Assembly: GCA_963930655.1 (NCBI GenBank)
Contig: OZ005617.1
Location: forward strand, 15,218,068-15,282,067
Source: Myrica gale
Lineage: Eukaryota > Streptophyta > Magnoliopsida > Fagales > Myricaceae
Direction of reading: 5' to 3'
Length of the DNA stretch: 64,000 nucleotides
Shown: in pieces, positions 52,091-63,740 of the stretch
Position numbering within the stretch: the stretch's first letter is position 1
Layout of the letters: each line of letters opens with the position of its first letter
Notes under the pieces: generated by a model
Databases searched by the model: none
What the model was told of the DNA's origin: nothing
The model's input: the letters and a program-made list of their open reading frames with translations, nothing else
Made by a program: the position numbers and the translations under genes

Positions 52091-53144
52091 CAATTTTTTT
52101 TTGCAATACATTTATATCCAAATTTTAGCTCCCCCGATTGTTTTTTTCTTTTTTTTTTTTTTATCTTCGGTCGATTTTTTTTTTCATATCAAGTTACCAT
52201 GTTCTGTTACAAAAAAATTCTCATATAAAGATGGGTCTAAAAAAAAGCTCCAGCGAACAACCAATATGGTGAATCCACATTTTTATTGATATGAACAAAA
52301 ACGCCGTATACATAAAGACCTACAAAAAAAAATTGTTGACAATAAAAATACAACTAACGACACAAGCCAAATTTATCTTTCAACCAGCAAATCACAACCA
52401 CGACAGCACATCTGACAACAGTAGTTTGCTTCATTCCTTCCAACGAGCGCCAAAAATCCACAAACGAGCACAAAGTACCTGAAAAGGTAGATCTGGGCTT
52501 CTCCCAAACGGTTTTGATTAGTCGCTGAAGTGGAGAGAGATCAAGTGGTAGATCAGAGGGTCAAGGTCACAATGGTGGGGCAAATGAACGTTGACAGGCC
52601 CCCAGGAGCGATAGATCTAAGCTTCTACACAGTTAGAATGTTGTCCCCTTATAATGGTAGTGATGCAGCTCAAGTCTCCCGCCACAACATACGTCTGCGA
52701 TTGAAAAAGAAAGAGAAGAAGAATGTCTTCGTTATTGAGAGAGAGCAAAGAAGACTGAAAATGAAAATGAGACTAGAGAGAAAGGGGGAGGGGGGAGGCG
52801 GCAGTGAAAACTTGAGAGGAAGATAAGTTACGTTTTGGTTTTAAATGAATAGTTGAAGCATGTGTTAGGGCTACAATGATTGAAAGACAATTATGTCCTT
52901 GTCTTTTTAAAAAATAACCAACTAGTTAGAGGTGCATAGCTAATAGCGTATTGAGTATTTCATTTCTTTTTTTGCTACTTACTTATTTAATCCTTTCAAA
53001 ATGAGTAAAAGGAGTGTTACAAAAACCATAAGGAAAACACGAATGTAAAAGCCGTGCAGCATTTATTTTGGCTGCCCCAAATAAGACGGATTTCCGCCGA
53101 TAAAAATTTTGACAGCCCAAAATCATTTTATTATTTACTCTTAC

Positions 53145-53558
53145 GACGAAATAAAATTTCCGGTGGGTAATACTCTTCAAGCCACGAAAGGAAAAAAAAT
53201 ACAAATCAACCAAAAAAATTGTATCTTATGAGGAAATAAAATTTCCTGTGGGTAATGCTCTTCAAACCACAAAAGGAAAAAATGCAAATCAACTAAAAAA
53301 ATATATCTTATGACGAAATAAAATTTTCTATGGTTAATGCTCTTCAAGCCGCGAAAGGAAAAAAATGCAAATCAACCAAACAAATATATCTTATGACGAA
53401 ATAAAATTTCTTGTGGATAATGTTCTTTAAGCCGCGAAAGGAAAAAATGAAAATCAACCAAAAATATATATATAATGACGAAATAAAATTTCTTGTGGGT
53501 AATACTCTTCAAGCTACGAAAGGAAAAAAGCAAATCAATCAAAAAATTGATTTGTTCT
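53145..53558. repeat. 83-bp tandem array (five units) in the CACTA right subterminal region
   Basis: Units begin with 'gacgaaataaaatttc' or a variant at 53145, 53230, 53312, 53395 and 53477, a spacing of 82-85 bp. Each contains 'gggtaatgctcttcaagcc' or a variant and an A-rich tail. Confidence 0.85.
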
Positions 53559-53765
53559 TCTGACCAAATATTTCGTAAGAATTTTTTGCTGGTTTCGTCA
53601 TGCAATCTGTTCTTCCCACGAAAGATTGCAACGAATTCAATCTTTGTGGAAAATTTCATCTTTTTAACGAAACAAATGAAAATCGTGGCTCAAGACCCCC
53701 TTTGCGCGACGACTTCCATTGTGTTGAGAAAAATTTCGTGGCCAGAACGACTTATTGTTGTAGTG

Positions 53766-56299
53766 CCTCAATTCGCCCAAAGAAGCTAACTTCCCCTACC
53801 TTAAAAAATTCTCTTGCAAATTAAAATTTTTTTTAGGGGGACACACCTTTGGTTAATATATGGAATATGAGATCCGTCCCAAGTTAGTAGTATGAGATGT
53901 CAACATGAAATTTATGTCTTGAGTTCCCTTCCCCCTTGAGCTAGCTTTTAGAAGTGCCTTCTCCTAAGACACATAACAAATGGTATTGAACAAATTCTTT
54001 TAGACCCGAATAATATACAAAATACCTAGAGGGGGTGAATATGTTTCTTTAAAAATTTACAGCACCATTTTTAAAGAAAATGAGCAATACTCAACAATAT
54101 CTAGGAATCTAATCTAGATGTTAGCAATCCTAATCAGAAACTAACAATCACAAATGAATATATGAATGATCACACTATTTAAACAAGAAATCAACAAAAC
54201 ACTTTCTATTATTATGCTCTGTAAATTATCTCAAGAACAGAGTATAATTCTATCAAACTACGAATGACGCTAAACATTGTTTCAAAAACGAAATTGGCTC
54301 AAGAACAAAGTACTCATGGCTCTTAAAGCTATCAAGAGAAACTATGTCACCTTGTTCTTTTAGAACGATACAAAAATTCAAGTTTATGAATCAGATATTC
54401 TGCAAGTTTATGCTCAAATTAAATGGTGAAATCCTAAACAAAGGGCACAATGGGTTAAATACACTTTGCACCCCTTATGTATGGGGGGTTGACACATTGT
54501 ACCCCGATATTTTATTGTTGAGACATTGAGCCTATAAAGATTCAAGTTATTTTGATTTGCACCCTATACCGGAATTTGATATCAATTTATACGGATATCG
54601 TCAAAACAGGCCTCTCACGTGACTGCTATCACTATTAAATTACAAGTTTTCCCTCAAGGCGAAATTTTAATTAGCTTTTATATAAACATGGGTCATTCGA
54701 TTACAAAAATACTCCTCCACTTACCTCAAGTCCCCGAACCTTGTTTCTAACCCACAAACACACATGAACAATCACATAGTCATTTCTTCCCAAATCTTGG
54801 CCTAACCCATGAACACCCTAAATCTCCCTACTGAAGATGATCCAAAAGCTTTTTTCTTGCCCTAACCCACGAACAACGCACTCGTGTAAGCACTGGGAAC
54901 TTAGCACGCACAACACCCAGATCTCTGAAATTTAGCTCTTTGCACACCCTATATGTAGTTTTTGTTCTCCATTGTTTTCTTTCTGAAGTCCCATAAATGT
55001 AGATTCTGCCCAACGTGTTTTTTTTTCTCGTTGTTTTTCTTCTGAACCTTGATTGTATGTGCTACTAGCTGAGTTTTGACTGTAAGGTTTTATTCTATGT
55101 GCTGCAACCTCATATTTTGTTTTGAAGTTAGATTATCAAATTTTTTTTCCTCTTATGTTTGTTTTTGAGCTTTGATTCTAGGTGCTACAACTTCATATTT
55201 TTTCTGGGTGATTCTATGTGTTGCACCTTTATATTTCTTCTGAAGTTAGATTATGGTGATTCTTCTGAAGTTAGATTGTCACTATCACCCCAATATGTTA
55301 TTTTCACCCCATTAGTTTTCTTGGTGTGGGTACTTCTTTCACTCTTGTTAATTGAATATACGCACCATGATTATGCTTTCAATTTTGACAGAGATTTGTC
55401 CCTCAGCAATGGAAGCTCATGTACTGCTGGAAATGGATCATCGTTTAGATACCTAATGTGTTACTATTCAGTCGAAGCCTATTTGAAAACTACTTACACG
55501 AAAGGAAATTTTGGGTGAAGATTCTTCGCGCGGTTGTGTCAATCACAAGGTATAATAAGGCTGTCAATTTTTTTTTCCTTCACCACTAAACAATCAAATC
55601 AATTAACATTTGGCAGCAGTTGAAAGGGTGAACATGAAAACCGCCAGCAACGTTGCAACTACTGAGCAAAATATTACGAGTGAACACATGTTGAAGTTCC
55701 TTGGTGTATTATTTCGGGTTTCCTTGGTGGATCTCACTCTGATGAGAAGTCGGCTTTGACATGAATGTGTGAACTTTGAGTACTAACTGGATGTGTGAAC
55801 TTTAAGTACTGACTGGATGTGCGAACTTTGAGATTGTTGTATGTGTTAACTTTGGTTTTGAAATGTTAGTTTGAAGTTTTTTTTTGTATAAATCGACATA
55901 ATTATTGGATAATGTCAAATGTAGTTTGCTTTGTACGTATGTGTGAACTGTAAAGCTTGTATCTTCACCAATTCTAATAAGTTTGGCCTTATAAATCATT
56001 ATAGTAGTAACATAATAAAATGGCCAAGTTCACAATATTCTAACTTGGTCAATTCCACAATATCACTTCAAGACTCCTTATTTACAATAGATCGGTCTAA
56101 CAAATCTTGAAGGAAAAAATCTATCGTGTTACCACAAATCGGTCTACCATGTTTGAAGTTGCAAGGCACATAAATTTACAAAGTAACATCCATGTCATAT
56201 CCACATCAATAAGCTGCAATGCACACTTTCAATACATTCAAAATATCCACATCTCAATTTAACCATAATGGCACCAAAATAACATCAACATCATATACA
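53766..56299. other. Repeat-derived intergenic sequence, no gene
   Basis: An eroded MITE end ('acactttgcacccctt', about 54460) and a short direct repeat of 'ggatgtgtgaactttgagta' variants (about 55765-55840) are present. Open frames at 54828-55013 and 55159-55518 show no family signature. Confidence 0.45.
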
Positions 56300-58163
56300 A
56301 CAAGTACTGCATCAGTTTCGCCAAACAGGCAACTTCGTCTTTTGCTTATCCTCCATCCACTTGATTGCTTGCTCTATGGTTGGTACCACTACTCTTGAAT
56401 AGTTCTCTCCGGGTTTGAATCTCAAAGCAACAACGGCAGAGATGATTTGTGAACCCTGGGTTCCCTATTTGGCTCTTCTTGGCCACCAGAATTTCTTGTC
56501 AGGTCAACCACAATTGGTTTTGTATTTGGTTGTCCATTACCCACTTGGCCCCTCAACCGTTCCGAGGCTCTCCTCTCAGCTTGGTGTGCCCTTACTCGTG
56601 ATGCAATCCCGCCAATGGCTGCTGCCTTAGCCTTGCCTTTTTTTAACTTCTTACCAAACAATGGATTCCATTAAATATCAAGTACTGGAATTACATCAAT
56701 TAAAGGTAATAAAAATTGAGTGGCATAATAAATATTAGACTACCCATACCTTTGTGGCATGTCCAACTGGTTGTGATGCACTCCCGCCAGTGGTTGCTAC
56801 CTTAATCTTGCATTTTATAGACTTCTGACCAAACAACAGAATCCATTAAATATCAAGTATTGGAATTCAATCAATTAAAGGTAATAAAAATTGTGGCATA
56901 ATAAAGTATTAAATCAATTAAAGTTAATAAAAACTGTGGCATAATAAAGTAGGCAAACTTCATGGAAATATAGATCATAGATCTTCAAAAGTGCTTCTCA
57001 AATTGTCACCATCACAATTTATTTGGAACTGAAACTGCTGAAATTTAAAACTAATGGCCCAGACTGTTAATTACGTCATATCAAAATTAAAAGATAAAAA
57101 GAAAAGAAAGTTAAATATAAAACAATATAAAAGGCATTAACAAGATGACTTTAAGATGCATAATATTTTTAATATTTTTAGTAATTTTATCTTTGGGGAA
57201 TTTTGGTAATTTTTTATGCTTTTCTGTCTGATTTGAACGGGGCGTGAATTGATGAATTTCAAAATTTAAGGGTCTTAAATAGATATTTTGAAAGTTACGG
57301 GTACCAATTTAATTTTTTTCTCATACTTACCTGCTAACTATAACTTTACCAAAAAAAAAATTTATACCTAACATACGTCATAGAACTAAAAAAGTATAAT
57401 CCAAGTGGATACTGCAAAAATGTATGATTGAGAATATATTAAAAGGAAACTTAAAAGTGTTTGGAGAACAGAACTAGTCCGTATCCAACATTATGGGCGT
57501 ATGACCAAGTATGAGAACCATTAAACACATGGACCCAACAGATAAGGATTATGCAATGACATCAACCAACATAGATGCCGAAAGAAATATCATACTACCC
57601 ATACCTTTGTGGTATTGAACAATGGCCGTGATGCACTCCCGCCAGTGGCTACTACCATTGGCCTTGCCTTTAGACTTTGTATTAGGCTGTGACGTACTCG
57701 CCTTGTGAGCAGCCTTCAACCATATATCAAGATTGGGGTTACCAAAAAAGAAGTGGTATATAGAAACTGATAAATTTCCAACTCATAAGAATTTCCATAC
57801 CTTTGTTGGTTTGTCACTTACGGAGTCGGTTTCCATCTCCGTAGCATGTCCAGCAAACTGTGAAACTTTCGGATGCGTCGAGAACTACAACATATAGCCA
57901 TTACATGTAACAAAACAATGCACACAGTTTTCACATTGTCGTAAAAAAGAAACTTACAATGTCGGTTTCCATCTCCGTAGCATGTCCAGTAAACTGTGAT
58001 TTTTCCGGATGGATCAGAAACTAATAACATAACAACATTACATGTAACAAAACAAAAACATAGTTATAATTGTTTTCACATTGTCATAACAAAGAAAAGG
58101 AAGTGGCTTACGATGTCGGTTTCTGGCTCCATTGCATGTTGAAAAAACTGTGACTCACTTGGG
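56300..58163 (-). pseudogene. Tandemly repeated exon-like C-terminal part of the MULE-type gene
   Basis: Minus-strand units with splice-like borders recur. Unit type A (SQFAGHATEMETDS in one copy, SQFTGHATEMETDI in another, a degenerate third) lies at about 57812-57890, 57958-58022 and 58110-58180, each followed by GTAAGT- or GTAAGC-type donors. Unit type B ('cactcccgccagtgg' and flanks) occurs near 56600, 56775 and 57630. A last piece at 56460-56310 reads ISAVVALRFKPGENYSRVVV and continues to a stop after KLPVWRN. I do not recognise this C-terminal domain. The amplified units are probably products of tandem duplication within a decaying transposase gene. Confidence 0.5.
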
Positions 58164-58940
58164 TTAGTTGGCACCTATACATAACAACAAATACTTGAAG
58201 ACTAAGTCAGAAAAATTAATGGAAACACTTGCATTGACATGAAAAATGGAGGAAACACTTACATCTTCGAAATCCATGTCCACAGAAGGCCCAGCTCTAC
58301 CCAAAAAGGGTGCATTGGCCTCACCCATCGCTGCAGACCTCTGGGAAGCATCCTTTCGACAAGGACAAGTCCTTAAATTATGACACGACTTCAAACATTT
58401 AGTGCATTGACCTCGCAGACCAGATATGCTAAGTTTGTGTGGGTTTCTTGGCTCATCGTGGCCCCGTATCCGAAGCTTCTTAGGTCGACCCGGTAGTGTC
58501 CTCACCACCGGAGGCTCTAGTACATCGTAAGTTGTTTTGACCCATTGATCCTCGCTTGGTATTGGGTAGATAATCGATTCGTAGACAATATGTACATATC
58601 TTTGCTGTAGTATGGATGTACATTGCCCTCTGGCTTGCCTCCATTATGTAGAATGGCAGAAAATGCGTGGACAAATGAAATTCCCGTCATGTCTCACTTT
58701 CAGCAACCACAACTACGATTCTGGATATCAACAACAAATTGCTGATTCCTATGTTCCACCTCGAGGAGACCCGAATTAGCATATGTTGTAAGGGAGTTAT
58801 CCAATCCTTGGGAGACTCGTATGGCTAAACATTCATGCACAAAAGCCTGCCAAAAAGCTATCAAGTTGCGCTGGAGCTCAAGCTTGATCTTATCCAAAAT
58901 TGGGTCAAGTTGGAGGTCAATTAGCTTCATTTATTTTTTG
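58164..58940 (-). pseudogene. MULE (Mutator-like) transposase remnant, C-terminal SWIM region
   Basis: The minus-strand frame from 58930 (LIDLQLDPILDKIKLELQRN) ends in QNRSCGC. It is followed by two stops and then a recognisable SWIM zinc-finger remainder (DMTGISFVHAFSAILHNGGK, then PYYSKDMYILSTNRL). The second metal-ligand Cys of the finger appears as Phe. A frameshift leads to VRTLPGRPKKLRIRGHDEPR and CTKCLKSCHNLRTCPCRKD, the usual post-SWIM linker and zinc knuckle of MuDR-type transposases. The DDE catalytic core and N-terminus are missing, and no terminal inverted repeats were found, so this is a dead fragment. Confidence 0.82.
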
Positions 58941-60872
58941 GACAATTACCCCACTAGCTAGTAACAAAACTGCAGCATCCATTTCTTAACAAATTGTATT
59001 GGGATCATGAGCTTCAAGATGGGAAATATGAAATATTAAATGTAAAACTGAAAGCAAACAAGAAATTAGAATCGCTCGCTGATCTTGCATCAACTAATTA
59101 ACGTAAGTTTAGGGAAAATTGGCCGTAATTCGTGGGCATTGGAAAAGTTGCCTATACATCTTAGACGTGGATCTCATATGGCCAAATATAGAGAGAGCTT
59201 ATTTTTCGAGCACCACATGCTCCCGGCCCTCATAATTGGTCTGTTAAATGTAGTCCACTAGGTTTGTATTTTAGATCAAGTAGGCCCGACATTTGTGTCA
59301 ATTTCTTTCCTTTGGACATCATTATGTTGGTGATAGATCTTGGGCCACCAAAGATGCATGGAATGAGTGACTAATCCATATTGAAAACATTTCAGAGAGA
59401 AGCTGTATTAAGTGCATACCTGGCAAACTAGCTCCAGGGGGAAAAGGAAAGGGAAAAGTGAATATAAAATCTTGGGGGTTCAGCTGAAATCCACTTCCCA
59501 AAGTCAACCCACTCTCCATATACATGACCCTTAACATGTTGAAGTTTATAAATGTAAGTTCTACTTACTATTACAAAAGTGAGAATTTATCTACATGTTT
59601 TGGCAAAAATATTGTACAGTATATGACTCTATTTATATTTGACTATTGTTGTTTTGGATACTTTTAAGACGGCAAATTATGTTGGGAAGATAAAATGTGA
59701 GTCTAAATTAGTTAAATATAATTGGTAGAATCTCATTAGTTGTCGCATTAGGATAACTAAAAGTAGCAGCAAGTATTATGATGATATATTTGGACCATTT
59801 AAATTAAGATTTTTTTAATAATAATAATAATTTGGAGTTCAGCGCTATGAGTATCACATGATTCGAAAAAGCAAGAAGTTATCGACTAATGAACAATGAA
59901 TATTCTTCAAGCAGGCATAGTTTTTTATTGACTCATGGTGTCCAATAGAGACTAGACTACAGGCTTTTAAGGAAAGAACAAATATTAGAGGCTGTCTCAT
60001 TCTCCACAATGGTGTCAGTGGAGCACCACTTTAGTTGCTACTAAAAGACCATTGTGCCTTGTGGGATTCGCTGATTCTAGCCGTCCAATGGTAACAAGAG
60101 GAGCAGAAAGATAGAAGCAATACACTCTATTTGTCTTGCCGCCCATATTATTCTGTGTATCTGCTTTCAGCGTTCAATGGAGCCCTTGTTTCTCGATCGG
60201 CTTGCTCATAATTCCATGGAAGGATTATATGAAGGTTTCTTGAACCTTGTAAGTGTAGTAAATGGAGGCTGTTAATGCATTTAAATACAGTGCAGCTGGT
60301 AATTACAATGTTATGTGGAGTACTGGGCTTCTGCTCAGTATGTGCTGAAATTGGACGATTCTTTGTCGCCAAAACTGCTGTAGGATATTTGGATACCGTC
60401 CCATCTAGCAGGATATATATATATATATATGTGAAGAGATGTACATGACACAAACAAGCTGTAGATTGATGACTACTAACTGTTATAGGTGGGAGTGGCT
60501 ATCAAATGATATCTGCAATTACCACTCTCGAGTTTCTGCAACAGCAATTTTCTTCTCAGATGAATTTTCATTTGAACTTTGGAAGATTTTGTGAAATGTC
60601 TCCCCATGATCGGTAGTCAATCATTAAGCAGGTTACACTTTGTTTGAACTCGTTGATGCACTATACATCACAAGTGCCAGAGGAAAGAGTTTTGCCCCTA
60701 GTTCTTGGTTGAGTTGATGAAAGTGTAGGTTAACATATCGCTCATAGATAGGAGTCCTAGGTACAATTATTGACTCGCAAGAGGAAAGAAATTAACAAAA
60801 AGAGGAAAAGGAAAAGAATCCACCAAGCTTTTGCATGAACCACAGTACGCTTTGGCAGAGGTGAGTAAGAGA
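58941..60872. other. Intergenic, nothing recognised
   Basis: AT-rich sequence. A short (TA)n run lies near 60412-60431. No open frame shows a protein family signature. The right end would contain the 3' UTR of the second CLE gene. Confidence 0.5.
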
Positions 60873-61088
60873 TCAGTCATGTTGTGGATCGGGCCCTCCA
60901 GGACTTCGCCGCTGGGACTCGAAAGGCTTTCCTGCTAGTCTTTTACTACTAGCCTTAAATACCTCTCTGACGCTATGTATCAGTGCTCTGTTGCCCTTGT
61001 TTGAAAATGCAAGAGGAGAACGAGCTTTGGAAGTCGAAACTGAACACAAAACTAGAGAAAGGAATAACCAGAATTTAAGGCCCGCCAT
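60873..61088 (-). CDS. CLE-family signalling peptide precursor (second copy)
   Basis: An intronless 71-residue precursor starting at ATG 61088, with a clear signal peptide (LKFWLFLSLVLCSVSTSKA, about residues 3-21). A basic middle part follows, and the C-terminal dodecapeptide RRSPGGPDPQHD (60-71, coded by 60876-60911) runs directly into TGA. The body RxSPGGPDPQH is that of the CLE1-7 type group; those peptides act as mobile signals in root and shoot and in responses to nutrients. The last residue is Asp where His or Asn is usual. The same-strand CLE gene at 45162 shares the RxSPGGPD core, so the two may be tandem relatives separated by transposon insertions. Confidence 0.88.
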   Translation of the reverse strand: MAGLKFWLFLSLVLCSVSTSKARSPLAFSNKGNRALIHSVREVFKASSKRLAGKPFESQRRSPGGPDPQHD

Positions 61089-61577
61089 GTAATTGGTCAC
61101 TTTCTTTTCAAAGTTGGCTTTCGAAACTGCTCGGCGCCCTAGCTGTTTCCATATGTCGGGAACTGGTATGTATATATACACCTCGGCTGCAGTTATTTTT
61201 CGCACTAAAATTCAAGTAGGTCAGTACAGTGCAGGGCGAACTTCAAATGGAAGGTTACTTTTCGGATGGAGAAAGTATCTTTCCACCTTTTCTGCGTTGA
61301 GGATTATTTGTCATGACTTTCCTCTTTTCAGACTATGTAGGTTCTAATCATTCCAAGTCAGGAAGTGACAACATATATGAGCAGACGCGTTTGCAAATGC
61401 AAATCATGGTAAAATTTTATTATGTTTCAAAATTTTAACCCGTAAACTCAATTCATTAACGCAAACCCATGATATTCTATTCTCTTTTCAATTTTTTTAT
61501 AAAATTTTACTTTATTCACACTTTTTCACAAAATTCAATAATATTCTAATTTTTTCAATTTTCACAATATTTTTTTA
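61089..61577. promoter_or_regulatory. Upstream region of the second CLE gene
   Basis: The probable leader and promoter. A short 'tatgtatatataca' stretch near 61168-61181 could be a TATA region about 80 bp before the ATG. An open frame on the other strand (61093-61347) has no support. Confidence 0.45.
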
Positions 61578-61880
61578 AGGGAATTTGGTACTTGGTCCCT
61601 GGGTTTATATCCCTTTGGCAAATGAGTCCTTGGATTTCAGATTTCAAAATTTTAGTCATTGGGTTTTCGTTGTTTGACGAAATGATCATTCTGTTAGTCT
61701 GCCGTCCATATGTTTAACGGATTTGAAGCGGTCGACCGGATATATGTGTAAAAAGTGAACAATCGTCCGTTATATGAAGCAGTCGACCGCTACAATGAAG
61801 CGGTCGACCGCTTCAAATCCGTTAAATATATGAATGACAGACTAACGAAAGGACTATTTCGTCAAACAACGAAAATTCAA
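61578..61880. mobile_element. MITE-like element with GCGGTCGACCG palindromes
   Basis: The element is a relative of 32086-32430: it shares 'gtctgccgtccatatg', 'ttaacgga' and the 'gaagcggtcgaccg' core. It is also an inverted repeat about its centre ('aacggatttgaagcggtcga' at 61716 against 'tcgaccgcttcaaatccgtt' at 61806). The tips ('cttggtccctgggttt' and 'caaggactaaactc') are only partly preserved. Confidence 0.6.
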
Positions 61881-62269
61881 GGACTAAACTCGCTCCCGAT
61901 GTGTGTATAACTTCAGCTTAGCTCAGCTTAGCTCTATTCTCCTTGTTGATTGCACTCCTCCTCTGCATTGTACATTTACAGTTGTTGCCACAATTAATAA
62001 TAAAATAAAATAAACGTTTAGGACAGAATACAAATGTTTAACCTGAAATTCCTCACTCACGAATAAATCACAGACACGAGTCCATTTTTCCTTGTTCATA
62101 TCGGGATACAGGTGCTCTAGAGCATCCTGTATGTTGTGTTCATCGTAGACATCACAGTGATGCGATCCTCAACCCGGTCGTAATCTGGTTGGAAATCAGC
62201 CTGCTGCTCCAACGATAGAGCTAGAGCGAAAGATTGCTGGTACATGGACGCTTGCTCATATTTGGGAAC
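61881..62269. other. Intergenic, nothing recognised
   Basis: Short AT-rich spacer with a repeated 'agcttagctc' near 61915. The open frame at 62117-62362 (minus) has no family signature. Confidence 0.45.
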
Positions 62270-63740
62270 ATACACAAAAGCGTTTGCACGGTTAGAAAAG
62301 GGTTCGCAAGGTTGAAAAGACGTTCGCACGGTTTTAACAGCCGTCTGCACAGATAATGACACCTATTCGAACGATGATTTATAAAAAGAAATATGCAAAT
62401 TTAAGATAACATTGCGTCCAGTCTGCTTGATAGAGCGTCTGGACAAAGGAAAAATGACAACGTATCACTTTTGGGATACTAAAAGGTGTCCGAACAACGT
62501 TAGATAGCTGCCTGAACAAAAAACATTGAAATAAACTATTTAAATTTAATATAAAAGACGTCCGGACCGCTTTCATATATTATCCGGACACAATCAAAAT
62601 GACAAAGTATCCCATTTGGGATAATACCAGGCATCCACACAACATTAGATAGCTGTCTGAATGGAAAACAGTGAAGTAAACTATTTAAATTTAACATAAA
62701 ACACGTCTGGACCGCTTTCATAAAGGGTCCGGACACAATCCAAACGATAATGTATCCTATTTGGGATACTACCAGGCATTTGAACGACTGAACACAACGT
62801 CCAAACGCCTGAACACAACGTTCGGACGTGACAGGGAAGACGACCGACTTAACTCAGTCATGGCAATGTCCCCCACCTCCCACATACTCCCAAAAATGCC
62901 ACAAATCACAAACCAATACACTTAAAATAATCCTAACACTTAACACAATCAATTTCTACGTAAAAATCAATCAAAAAACACAATGTACTATACAAAAAAT
63001 ATGATTGAAATTCTATACATAAAACTATAAAAAAACCAAATTTTACTTCTAAAATCATGCTAAAAATGAACAAAACATACCTGGATGTGATTAAAGCCTC
63101 AATGGAATGAGTTTATGTTAATATTTGTGAAGAAAACAAGTGAGGGTTGTGAGATTTTTGATGATAAGACGTTCGGTGAAAATGAAAATCGCAAACTGTT
63201 CACGTTTTTTTGACAAGCCTGGGGCGCCGTCCTGATGGTTGTAACCCATTGGGACGTGTTTCAGCACACGTGGCCCAATCAGAGTCCTCCTCATTAAATG
63301 TCGAAATTTAAACCGTTTCGAATGGTTCGAAACATTAAAACTGTCCAGACGATGACGCAACATCTGGACAAAAGTCCCACCGCTACATGCAACATGGAAA
63401 GACACGTTTTGCTGAATAAACGGTTGTTCTCGTTCGGGCGTTGTACAAGTGGTTCAGACGTTGACAATTGTTTACAACCGTCGTATAACGTAAACACGTG
63501 TAAGCCATGTGACGGTTACACGGACGTCCGGACAGTTCTATCATCCATTCCAACAACGTTGTTTCATCTTACACGTCCTGACTGTATGCTTCTAAGTTAG
63601 AACGCCTACCTCATTAAACACGTGTATTCCATGTTGTTGCGAATAAAAGCGTCCGGACGGCGTTTTCGTTCGTTCCAACATAATCAATATATGTGATGCA
63701 TCCGAACGGAAAGTAACAACGTCCGGACGCTTAGCAGATT
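62270..63740. repeat. Region dense in CGTCCGGACG-type palindromes
   Basis: The motif CGTCCGGAC(G) and one-mismatch forms recur more than ten times (for example near 62570, 62727, 63525, 63650 and 63720) in otherwise AT-rich DNA. This uneven distribution suggests the subterminal region of a DNA transposon, but I found no terminal repeats or transposase. Confidence 0.5.
62410..62795. repeat. 145-bp tandem array, about 2.7 units
   Basis: Marker strings recur at exactly 145-bp spacing: 'gtat.c.ttttgggata' at 62462, 62607 and 62752; 'tagatagctg' at 62501 and 62646; 'aaactatttaaattta' at 62533 and 62678. Units differ by substitutions but not by length, so they arose by clean tandem duplication. 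Confidence 0.85.

Larger units (their letters stand above)
51631..53765. mobile_element. Non-autonomous CACTA (En/Spm-type) transposon
   Basis: The element starts CACTACAACA (51631) and ends TGTTGTAGTG (53765), exact inverted copies. It is flanked by the 3-bp duplication CCT (51628-51630 and 53766-53768), the hallmark of the superfamily. Both subterminal regions are rich in short repeats: 'cgtcact' and 'cttgtcgcccttatgcctct' direct repeats near 51945-52090, and an 83-bp array near the other end. No transposase is visible in the 2.1 kb. The only longer open frame (52530-52826) is Lys/Arg/Glu-rich, resembles nothing I know, and may be captured or random sequence. Confidence 0.88.
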
